Positions 17,868 to 25,606 of a stretch of 64,000 nucleotides of DNA are shown one piece after another. This DNA comes from Zeimonas sp032027205 (lineage in GTDB: Bacteria > Pseudomonadota > Gammaproteobacteria > Burkholderiales > Burkholderiaceae_E). Numbering within the stretch: position 1 is the stretch's first letter; each line of letters opens with the position of its first letter. The notes under the pieces are model-generated. The model saw only the letters and a list, made by a program, of their open reading frames with translations, was not told where the DNA came from and made no database searches. The stretch spans positions 2,731,418 through 2,795,417 of the forward strand of contig JAVSMN010000001.1 in assembly GCA_032027205.1 (NCBI GenBank), read 5' to 3'. The translations under genes and the position numbers were made by a program.

Positions 17868-17914
17868 GAATTCGGTATCTGGCAACACTGCGCGACGACT
17901 TCGCGCATTCATCA

Positions 17915-17942
17915 AGTATAGGTCACCGGGCGGATTTCAAGT
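17915..17942 (-). promoter_or_regulatory. Probable tmRNA promoter
   Basis: On the minus strand TATACT (17915-17920) is a good -10 box about 48 bases upstream of the mature tmRNA 5' end. The best -35 candidates (ACTTGA or TTGAAA) have 16 or 14 base spacing, so the -35 is uncertain. A leader of about 40 nt would be removed by RNase P. Confidence 0.45.
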
Positions 17943-17999
17943 GCCGGCTCGAACATTACTTGCTTGTGCAAAATCGATCATCTGATGTAATTTTAGCGG

Positions 18000-18902
18000 A
18001 TGCTACCGGAAGCGCGCCACCTCGTCCTGAACCTGCTGCTCGGCACGGCGCACCGCCGGCTGTCCGCGCGGGAGGCGGTGGCTTCGTGCGCGCTGTTCGG
18101 CATTCGCGAGAACAACGTACGCGTGGCGCTGGCGCGGCTTGCAGCCGCCGGGATGATCGAGTCGATCGAGCGCGGCCAGTATCGCCTCGGTCCGCAGGCC
18201 GCCGGGCTCGCCGGCGACGTTTCGAATTGGCGCGACGTCGAGGCACGCGTGCGAGACTGGGATGGCGGCTGGATCGCCGTGCACGTCGGCGCACTGTCGC
18301 GCAGCGACCGCGCCTTGCGTCGTGCGCGGGAACGCGCGCTCGGTCTGCTCGGCCTGCGCGAACTCGACGGCGGCCTGTTCGTTCGTCCGGATAATCTGGC
18401 CGGCGGCGTCGAGGCCGTGCGCGAACGGCTCGCGCGACTGGGCCTGGGCGCAGAGGCGGCCGTGTTCGTCGCGCACTCGCTCGACGACGAACGCAAGCGC
18501 CGCGCCGAGCGCCTGTGGGATGCGGCGACGCTCGATCGCGGCTACCGCGAGACCCGGGCGACGCTGGACGCGTGGCTCGCTCGCTGGTCGGCCGGCGCGC
18601 CCGCGCTGGCACTCGAGGCCGCCGCGCGCGAGTCCTTCGTGCTCGGCAACGACGCAATCCGCCAGCTCGTTTTCGATCCGCTGCTGCCCGCGCCGCTCGT
18701 CGACGTGGACGCGCGACGTGCGTTCGTCGATGCGGTGCGCCGTTTCGACGGCATCGGACACTCGATCTGGCGCAGGTTCCTCCTCGGCGCCGCCGGCGGG
18801 CTCGTTCGTCCGCAGCGCGCGCTTGCTTCCGCGATGCCTGCCGCGCCCTCGCGCGCGAAGCGGGCTTTCCCAACGTCCGCCTCGAAACTGGAGACGACCT
18901 GA
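18000..18902 (+). CDS. PaaX-type transcriptional regulator
   Basis: A 300-residue regulator of the PaaX family, whose founding member represses phenylacetate catabolism and binds phenylacetyl-CoA. The N-terminal winged-helix segment is LFGIRENNVRVALARLAAAG, followed by a conserved GQYRLG and the PaaX C-terminal region. The ATG at 18000 has no ribosome site; TAATTT at 17988-17993 could place the transcription start at the ATG itself. The stop overlaps the start of the acyl-CoA dehydrogenase gene (TGATG), so the two are translationally coupled and the regulator probably controls that operon. The effector is presumably a CoA thioester, by family analogy. Confidence 0.83.
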   Translation: MLPEARHLVLNLLLGTAHRRLSAREAVASCALFGIRENNVRVALARLAAAGMIESIERGQYRLGPQAAGLAGDVSNWRDVEARVRDWDGGWIAVHVGALSRSDRALRRARERALGLLGLRELDGGLFVRPDNLAGGVEAVRERLARLGLGAEAAVFVAHSLDDERKRRAERLWDAATLDRGYRETRATLDAWLARWSAGAPALALEAAARESFVLGNDAIRQLVFDPLLPAPLVDVDARRAFVDAVRRFDGIGHSIWRRFLLGAAGGLVRPQRALASAMPAAPSRAKRAFPTSASKLETT

Positions 18903-20587
18903 TGAACGCGCCCGAATCGCTGCGCAAGGACTCGCTGTTTCTCGCCGAAACACACGAGGTGATCAACGTTGGCCGCGAGCTGGTCGACTACAACCTGTAC
19001 ACGCAGGACGCCGCGTTGCAGGAGGCCGTGCGGCGCGAGGGTGCCGCCTGGGCCGACGCGCAGTTGTCGGCCTTCGGCGCGAAGATCGGCACTGCCGAGT
19101 ACCTCGATCTGGGCGCGGTCGCCAACCGCGTACCGCCCGAACTCGACACGCACGACCGCTTCGGCAATCGCGTCGACCTCGTGCGCTTTCACCCCGCGTA
19201 TCACGCACTGATGCAATCGGCGATCGGGCACGGCCTGCATTCGTCGCCGTGGACCGAGCCGCGCGAAGGCGCGCACGTCGCACGCGCGGCCGGCGTCTAC
19301 CTGCATTCGCAGGTCGAGGCCGGGCACCAGTGTCCGGTCACGATGACTTTCGCGGCGGTGCCGACGCTGCGCGCGACGCCGCAGCTCGCCGCGCTTTGGG
19401 AGCCGCGCATCACCGCGCGCGCCTACGATCCGCGCAACGTTCCCGACTCGGAGAAGGCCGGCCTCACCATCGGCATGGCGATGACCGAGAAGCAGGGCGG
19501 CTCCGACGTGCGCGCCAACACGACGCGCGCGTTCCCGGTGGGCGCCGCGCAGGGCGCGGGCGAGGCCTACGAGCTCGTCGGCCACAAGTACTTCGTCTCT
19601 GCGCCGATGTGCGACGCCTTTCTCGTGCTCGCGCAGGCGCCCGGTGGCCTGTCGTGCTTCCTGATGCCGCGCTGGCGCCCCGACGGCAGCAAGAACCCGA
19701 TGCAGGTGCTGCGCCTGAAGCGCAAGATGGGCAACGTGTCGAACGCGTCGAGCGAAACCGAGCTTCGCGGCGCGCTGGCGTGGATGGTCGGCGAGGAAGG
19801 GCGCGGCGTACGTACGATCATCGAGATGGTCGCGATGACGCGCTTCGACTGCATGGTCGGCTCCTCGTCGGGGCAGCGCGCGGCGATCGCGCAGGCGCTG
19901 CATCACTGCTCGATCCGCTCGGCTTTCGGCAACGTGCTGAACCGTCAGCCGCTGATGCAGAACGTTCTCGCCGACCTCGTGCTCGAGAACGAGGGCTCGG
20001 TCGCGCTGACGATGCGCATCGCACGCGCGCTCGATTCACGCGACACCGACGAGCACGAGGACCTGCTCGTGCGGCTCGTCACCGCGGTCGGCAAGTACTG
20101 GATCTGCAAGCGCACGCCGCAGCTCACCTACGAGTCGATGGAATGCATCGGCGGCAGCGGCGTGATGGAGGACGGACCCTTCCCGCGCCTGTTCCGCGAG
20201 TCGCCGGTCAACGCGATCTGGGAAGGCAGCGGCAACGTGCAGTGCCTCGACGTGCTGCGCGCGATGCAGAAGACGCCGGCCACGGTCGAGGCGTTCTTCG
20301 CCGAGGTGGCGAAAGCGAAAGGTGCGAACGAGACGCTCGATCGCTACGTCGGCGCGCTGCGCCGCGAGTTCGCCGACCGCGGCGACCTCGAGTATCGGGC
20401 GCGCGACGTCGTCGATCGGATGGCGCTGTCGATGCAGGCGGCGCTGCTGGTGCAGCATGCGCCGCCGATGATCGCCGATGCGTTCTGTGCGTCGAGGCTG
20501 GGCGCCTCGGGGCACCACAACTACGGCACGTTGCCGCGCGGCGTCGATTGCGCGGCGATCGTCGAAAGGTCGACGCCGCGCGCGTAG
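18902..20587 (+). CDS. AidB-like acyl-CoA dehydrogenase
   Basis: A 561-residue flavoprotein of the acyl-CoA dehydrogenase superfamily, closest in pattern to AidB, the alkylation-induced E. coli protein. GMAMTEKQGGSDVRANTT is the typical flavin-binding signature. ECIGGSGVMEDGPF and IWEGSGNVQCLDVL match AidB, the Glu in WEGSGN being the expected catalytic base. The AidB-like C-terminal extension is present. The ATG at 18902 overlaps the regulator stop by one base. The true substrate of AidB proteins is unresolved, and a role in isovaleryl-CoA-like metabolism is also possible. Converges with cphA, 28 bases away. Confidence 0.85.
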   Translation: MNAPESLRKDSLFLAETHEVINVGRELVDYNLYTQDAALQEAVRREGAAWADAQLSAFGAKIGTAEYLDLGAVANRVPPELDTHDRFGNRVDLVRFHPAYHALMQSAIGHGLHSSPWTEPREGAHVARAAGVYLHSQVEAGHQCPVTMTFAAVPTLRATPQLAALWEPRITARAYDPRNVPDSEKAGLTIGMAMTEKQGGSDVRANTTRAFPVGAAQGAGEAYELVGHKYFVSAPMCDAFLVLAQAPGGLSCFLMPRWRPDGSKNPMQVLRLKRKMGNVSNASSETELRGALAWMVGEEGRGVRTIIEMVAMTRFDCMVGSSSGQRAAIAQALHHCSIRSAFGNVLNRQPLMQNVLADLVLENEGSVALTMRIARALDSRDTDEHEDLLVRLVTAVGKYWICKRTPQLTYESMECIGGSGVMEDGPFPRLFRESPVNAIWEGSGNVQCLDVLRAMQKTPATVEAFFAEVAKAKGANETLDRYVGALRREFADRGDLEYRARDVVDRMALSMQAALLVQHAPPMIADAFCASRLGASGHHNYGTLPRGVDCAAIVERSTPRA

Positions 20588-20615
20588 ACGCGCGCGAAGG
20601 CGCTCGTATTCGTTG

Positions 20616-23210
20616 TCAGGCCGCCGGCACCGGGGCGGCCTGCGCAGCCTGCGCGATCCGCTGCTCGATGTGCGCAAGCGCCGCCTCGACCTGGTCGACG
20701 AGAATCACGCACAACTCGCCGGGGGCCAGCGCATCGAGCGCCGCGTCGATCGCGGGGAACTCCCCGTGGATGGCGCGCACGCTGGACGTGCGGCTTGCTC
20801 CTTGCAGCCCTTCGCGCAGCAGCGCGACGACTTCGCCGTCGGCACGACCGCGCTGGCACTGGTCTTCGTAGAGGATCACTTCGTCGAAGGCCTCGCCCAG
20901 CAGGCGCGTCTGCGCGCGCAGATCTTCGTCGCGCCGATCGCCGGCGCCGCTGATGACGATCGAGCGTCGCGTGGCCGGCATCGACTCGACCGCCCGCACC
21001 AGTGCGGCGATCGCGTCGACGTTGTGGCCGTAGTCGGCAACGACGGTGGCGCCCGCATGCTCGAAGACGTTGAAGCGCCCAGGGGCCGTTCTCGCATCGG
21101 GCACGAAGCGGCGAAGCGCCGCGCGTACGGCGCTCCAGTCGAGGCCTAGCGTCCAGGCCGCGCCGATCGCCGCCATCGCGTTCTCGACCTGGAAGCCGAT
21201 CGTGCCGCCGCGCGTGAGCGTCGCATCCTGCAGCGCGATGCGATGCTCGGCGCCGCGATGCGCGCAGACGATCTCGCCGCCGTCGACGTAAACGACGCGT
21301 TCGCCCTGCGCGCGATGCGCGGCGAGCACCGGATTCGTCGCCTCGCGCGCAAAGAAGACGATCGATCCCGGGCACGATTGCGCCATGGCGGCCACTCGCT
21401 CGTCGTCGGCGTTGAGCACGGCGAAACCGTCGATCGACACGTTCTGCACGACCACGCTCTTGACCTCGGCGAGCGTGCCGACGTCGTCGATGTGGTTCAT
21501 GCCGAGGTGGTCGCCTTCGCCGATGTTCGTCACCACCGCGACGTGACAGCGATCGAAGCCCAGGCCTTCGCGCAGCAGTCCGCCGCGCGCCGTCTCGAAC
21601 ACGGCGGCGTCGACGTGCGGATGCAGAAGCACGTTGCGCGCGCTCTTCGGGCCGCTGCAGTCGCCGTCGTCGGTACGCCGCCCGTTCACGTAGACGCCGT
21701 CGGTAGTCGTCATGCCGACGCGTGTCCCGGTCTCGGCGAGCAATTGCGCGATCAGCCGCACGGTGGTGGTCTTGCCGTTCGTTCCGGTGACGGCAACGAC
21801 CGGAATGCGCGCGTCGTCGTCGGCTTCGAACATGGCCGTTATCACTGCCTCGCCGATTGCGCGACCCTTGCCGTACGACGGCGCGATGTGCATGCGCAGC
21901 CCCGGCGCGGCGTTCACCTCGACGATGCCGCCGCCCTGCTCCTCGAGCGGGCGCGAGATGTTCTCGCAGACGACGTCCACGCCGCAGATGTCCAGCCCGA
22001 CGGTTCGCGCCGCCTCGATCGCTCGCGCGGCGACCTCCGGGTGCACCTCGTCGGTGACGTCGGTCGCGCTGCCGCCGGTGCTCAGGTTCGCGTTGTGCCG
22101 CAGCACGACGCGAACGCCGGGCGCCGGTACCGATTCGGGTGACAGGCCGAGCCCGGCCAGTCGGGTGCAGGCGACGGTGTCGAGCGTGACGCGGGTGAGG
22201 GCGGTCGCGTGCCCTTCGCTGCGGCGCGGATCGCGGTTGATCTCGTCGACCAGTTCGCGGATCGTGTGCACGCCGTTGCCGATCACGGCGGGCGGGTCGC
22301 GGCGCGCGGCGGCGACCAGTTGCCCGCCGACGACGAGCAGCCGGAAGTCGCTGCCCGGGATGTAGCGCTCGACGAGCATGTCGCTTTCGAACTCGAGCGC
22401 ACCGGCCCACGCGGCTTCGAGTTGTTCGCGCGTGCGCACGTTCACCGTCACGCCCTTGCCCTGGTTGCCGTCGCGCGGCTTGACCACGACTGCGCTGCCC
22501 AGTCGCTGCATCGCCGTCCACGCTTCCTCGATCGTCTCGACCGGAACGCCGTCGGGCACCGGAATGCCGGAGTCGGACAACAGCTGCTTGGTCAGTTCCT
22601 TGTCCTGTGCGATCTGTTCGGCGACCGCGCTGGTCGCGTCGATCTCGGCGGCCTGGATGCGCCGCTGTCGGCTGCCCCAACCGAGCTGCACGAGGCTGCC
22701 GGTGGTCAAGCGCCGGTACGGGATGCCGCGCGTGCGCGCGGCCTGCACGATCTCGCCGGTGCTCGGCCCCAGCCGCTCGTCCTCGTCGATCGCGCGCAGC
22801 CGGGCGACGGCGGCGGCGGTGTCGAAGGGCGAGTCGGCCTGCACGGCGGCGACCAGCGCTTCGGCGAGTTCGAAGGCGAGTCGTCCGACCGCTTCCTCGC
22901 TGTATTCGACGACGACCTGGTAGACGCCGGCTTCGGAAGTCTCGATCGTGCGCGCGAAGGAGATCGGGCAGCCGGCGCGCGACTGCAGCGCGAAGGCGGC
23001 GGCGCCGAGCGCGTGCGCCATCGAGCGCGGCGTGCTCGCGCCGTTGGGCAGCCGCACGAGTTCGGGACAACGTTCCCGCAGCCGCTCGGCGAAGTTCGGA
23101 ATCGCCGCCAGTTCGCGCTCGGGTGTGTCACAGCGAACGATCGCTTCGATCGCGCGGCTGCGGGTCCATCGGTTCGGGCCGCGCAGCGCGCGGATGCGTT
23201 CGACTTGCAT
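20616..23210 (-). CDS. cphA: Cyanophycin synthetase, canonical
   Basis: An 864-residue enzyme that makes cyanophycin, a poly-aspartate backbone with arginine side chains, from Asp, Arg and ATP. Domains in order: an N-terminal domain (1 to about 160); an ATP-grasp domain (about 200-450) with VVVKPRDGNQGKGVTVNV and GIVEVNAAPGLRMH; and a Mur-ligase-like domain with intact P-loop GTNGKTTT near 473-482 and NIGEGDHLGMNHIDD. Both ATP sites look functional. It is 60 bases downstream of the second synthetase gene on the same strand. No cyanophycinase gene is in view. Confidence 0.93.
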   Translation of the reverse strand: MQVERIRALRGPNRWTRSRAIEAIVRCDTPERELAAIPNFAERLRERCPELVRLPNGASTPRSMAHALGAAAFALQSRAGCPISFARTIETSEAGVYQVVVEYSEEAVGRLAFELAEALVAAVQADSPFDTAAAVARLRAIDEDERLGPSTGEIVQAARTRGIPYRRLTTGSLVQLGWGSRQRRIQAAEIDATSAVAEQIAQDKELTKQLLSDSGIPVPDGVPVETIEEAWTAMQRLGSAVVVKPRDGNQGKGVTVNVRTREQLEAAWAGALEFESDMLVERYIPGSDFRLLVVGGQLVAAARRDPPAVIGNGVHTIRELVDEINRDPRRSEGHATALTRVTLDTVACTRLAGLGLSPESVPAPGVRVVLRHNANLSTGGSATDVTDEVHPEVAARAIEAARTVGLDICGVDVVCENISRPLEEQGGGIVEVNAAPGLRMHIAPSYGKGRAIGEAVITAMFEADDDARIPVVAVTGTNGKTTTVRLIAQLLAETGTRVGMTTTDGVYVNGRRTDDGDCSGPKSARNVLLHPHVDAAVFETARGGLLREGLGFDRCHVAVVTNIGEGDHLGMNHIDDVGTLAEVKSVVVQNVSIDGFAVLNADDERVAAMAQSCPGSIVFFAREATNPVLAAHRAQGERVVYVDGGEIVCAHRGAEHRIALQDATLTRGGTIGFQVENAMAAIGAAWTLGLDWSAVRAALRRFVPDARTAPGRFNVFEHAGATVVADYGHNVDAIAALVRAVESMPATRRSIVISGAGDRRDEDLRAQTRLLGEAFDEVILYEDQCQRGRADGEVVALLREGLQGASRTSSVRAIHGEFPAIDAALDALAPGELCVILVDQVEAALAHIEQRIAQAAQAAPVPAA

Positions 23211-23270
23211 GGAGTTTCCAGGCTGCAGTGCGGCGGCGATCGACGTCGCCGCCGCGTCTGCGCGCGTTTC

Positions 23271-25469
23271 TTAGGCGGTCGCGTGGGCGACCACGGGGAC
23301 CGGGCGCGCCAGCGCTTCCAGTCGCTCGGCGATGCGCGGTGCCGAGGCGCCTGCCGCCCAGGCGGCAGCGATCGCCGGCAGCAGGTCTTCGAGCGAGTCG
23401 TTGCCGAATACGTCTTCGTCGCCGACGTACTCGACCGCGGTGCCGGTACGCAACGCGATCTGTCCGTGCTCGATGCGCACCGCCCGATGGCCGTCGCGCA
23501 GGTGCGCGTCGATGCAGGCGTCGCCGCGCGGCGTGCAGGCGTAGAGAATCGTGTCGCCCTCGCACAGCGAGGCCATCTCGGCGATCATCGGGTCGGATGC
23601 ATCGAGCACCGCGGCGCCGCCGGCGAGCACGACATCGACCTGCGTGCGCAGCACCGCGTACATCTGGTCGGCCGTGAGCACGTCGAATTCCTCGATTCGA
23701 GCGTTGCGATCGAGCGAAGTGACGACGCCGACGCTGCAGCGATCGTAGGCGAGCCCCTCGGAGACGATCGCGCGAGCGTCGTTCTCGACGACCGCGCATT
23801 CGACGAAGCGGTTGCGCAGCAGCCTGCGCCCCTCGGCCCAGTGCGCCGCGTCGCCGTCGAAGATGCGACGCCCTTCGACGAACAGGCCGTCCGCGTTCGC
23901 CAGCCCGATGCGCCTGCCGTCGCCGCGCAGCAGCGCCGCGGCCAGCGCCGCAATGCGCGTGCCGCTGCGGGTGCCGGCGATGCCGATGATCGGGATGCGC
24001 CCGTTGGCGGCATCGGGGAAGAGATGATCGACGATCGCTTCGCCGACCGGACGGCGCCGTCCGACCGCGGGCTTCAGGTGCATCAGCAGGCCCGGCCCGG
24101 CATTGACCTCGACGATGGCGCCGCGTTGCTCGTCGAGCGGGCGCGAGATGTCTTCGGCAACGAGGTCGATGCCGGCGATGTCCAGGCCGACGACGTCGGC
24201 GGCCAGCGCCACCATCGCGGCGACTTCGGGATGCATCTCGTCGGTGACGTCGATCGAGACGTTGCCGTTGCGCTGGATCAGCAGGTTCGTGCCGGCCGGC
24301 GGAACGGAATCGGCGTCGAAGCCCTGGCGGGCGAGCTCGATGCGCGCCGACGAGTCGATTCGCACGAAGTTCAACGGGCAGTCTTCGGTGCTGCCGCGCA
24401 GCGGGTGGCTGTTCAGTTGCAGGTCGATCAGCTCGCTGACCGTGGAGCGGCCGTCGCCGATGACGTGCGCCGGCTCGCCGCGCGTGGCGGCGACGACCTT
24501 CCCGCCGACGACGAGCAACCGGTGCTCGTTGCCGTGGACGAAGCGCTCGACGATGACGCCGCTGCCTTCCTCGCGCGCGACCTGCCAGGCGGCGAGAACT
24601 TCGTCGCGGTTGACCAGGTTGGTGAAGACGCCGCGGCCGTGATTGCCATCGGACGGCTTGACGACCACCGGCAGCCCCACCTCGAGCGCAGCCGCCCACG
24701 CGTCTTCGGCGTCGGCTACCGGCCGGCCTTCGGGGACCGGCACGCCGCACGAATGCAGCAGCTCCTTGGTGAGGTCCTTGTCGCGCGAGATGCCTTCGGC
24801 GATGGCGCTGGTGCGATCGGTCTCGGCCGTCCAGATGCGGTGCTGCGCCGAGCCGTAGCCGAGCTGCACCAGGTTGCCGTCGTTGAGCCGGATGAAGGGG
24901 ATCGCGCGGTCGTTGGCGGCGAGCACGATCGATTCGGTGCTCGGCCCGAGGTAGTACTCGTCGTTCAGCGCGCGCAGCTCGGCCACCGTGCCGGCGAGGT
25001 CGAAGGGGCGATCCTCGATCGCGGCCATGACGAGCTCGCGTGCCGCAGCCAGCGCCGCCCGTGCGGTTTGTTCCTGGAAAGCGCAGACGACGACGCGATA
25101 GACCCCGGGCGTGGAGGTTTCGCGTGCGCGACCGAAGCCGGCGTTCGGCGCGCCGGCGAGCGCCTGCAGCTCGACGCAGACGTGCTCGAGGATGTGCGCC
25201 GGCCAGGTGCCTTCGTGCAGGCGCCGCAGGAACCCGCCGCGCTCGCCGTAGCTGCAGCGGTGCTCGACGAGCCCCGGCAACCATTGCTCGAGGCGCTGCG
25301 GCAGCCCGGGAATGCGGTTCGACGGGTAGTCTTCGAGACCCCCGATGTCGACGACCGCCTCCAGGACGGGCGGGTAGGTCCAGCGGCCGGGCCCCCGGAT
25401 GTAGTGCACCTCGAGGATCTCGATGTCGAGGCGGGGAGCGGTGAGGCCCTGCGGGCGCGGAGCGAGCAT
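23271..25469 (-). CDS. Second cyanophycin synthetase (CphA'-type) with degenerate ligase P-loop
   Basis: A 732-residue paralogue of CphA. The N-terminal and ATP-grasp regions are well conserved (VVVKPSDGNHGRGVFTNL and GAIVEVNAGPGLLMHL). In the Mur-ligase-like part, the P-loop reads GTRSGTR near residue 496 instead of GTNGKTT, with the essential Lys lost, and the C-terminal domain is shortened. So only the ATP-grasp half should bind ATP productively. Similar cphA/cphA' pairs are known in Cupriavidus, and CphA2 of cyanobacteria is a related case using beta-Asp-Arg dipeptides. The start at 25469 begins conserved sequence; the frame extends upstream without it. Operon order is cphA' then cphA. 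Confidence 0.88.
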   Translation of the reverse strand: MLAPRPQGLTAPRLDIEILEVHYIRGPGRWTYPPVLEAVVDIGGLEDYPSNRIPGLPQRLEQWLPGLVEHRCSYGERGGFLRRLHEGTWPAHILEHVCVELQALAGAPNAGFGRARETSTPGVYRVVVCAFQEQTARAALAAARELVMAAIEDRPFDLAGTVAELRALNDEYYLGPSTESIVLAANDRAIPFIRLNDGNLVQLGYGSAQHRIWTAETDRTSAIAEGISRDKDLTKELLHSCGVPVPEGRPVADAEDAWAAALEVGLPVVVKPSDGNHGRGVFTNLVNRDEVLAAWQVAREEGSGVIVERFVHGNEHRLLVVGGKVVAATRGEPAHVIGDGRSTVSELIDLQLNSHPLRGSTEDCPLNFVRIDSSARIELARQGFDADSVPPAGTNLLIQRNGNVSIDVTDEMHPEVAAMVALAADVVGLDIAGIDLVAEDISRPLDEQRGAIVEVNAGPGLLMHLKPAVGRRRPVGEAIVDHLFPDAANGRIPIIGIAGTRSGTRIAALAAALLRGDGRRIGLANADGLFVEGRRIFDGDAAHWAEGRRLLRNRFVECAVVENDARAIVSEGLAYDRCSVGVVTSLDRNARIEEFDVLTADQMYAVLRTQVDVVLAGGAAVLDASDPMIAEMASLCEGDTILYACTPRGDACIDAHLRDGHRAVRIEHGQIALRTGTAVEYVGDEDVFGNDSLEDLLPAIAAAWAAGASAPRIAERLEALARPVPVVAHATA

Positions 25470-25554
25470 GAACGATTCCACGGAAAGGGTACGGCCTACA
25501 ACGCGGCAGCGTAATTCCGGTTGACGCCCAAGCACGTACGGAGCCCGGCCGCCA

Positions 25555-25570
25555 TACGGGACGACCCGTA
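25555..25570. promoter_or_regulatory. Inverted repeat between cphA' and ABC transporter genes
   Basis: TACGGG-ACGA-CCCGTA is a perfect short inverted repeat in the 137-bp divergent gap, 37 bases before the transporter ATG. It could be an operator for both units. No convincing promoter boxes were found in the gap. Confidence 0.3.
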
Positions 25571-25606
25571 GTCCGGGAATCGAATGCAGTAAGCTACCCC
25601 GTTTCG

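Noticed and set aside
17699..18394. 231-codon frame across tmRNA and the regulator start
   Set aside because: Covers a structured RNA gene and a PaaX-type gene in another frame.
20521..23070. 849-codon frame opposite in phase to cphA
   Set aside because: Same strand as cphA but shifted frame; Arg-rich with no motif, while cphA has both ATP sites.
22209..25514. 1101-codon plus-strand frame across the cyanophycin synthetases
   Set aside because: Complement of two confirmed genes; composition is His/Arg/Asp rich without domains.
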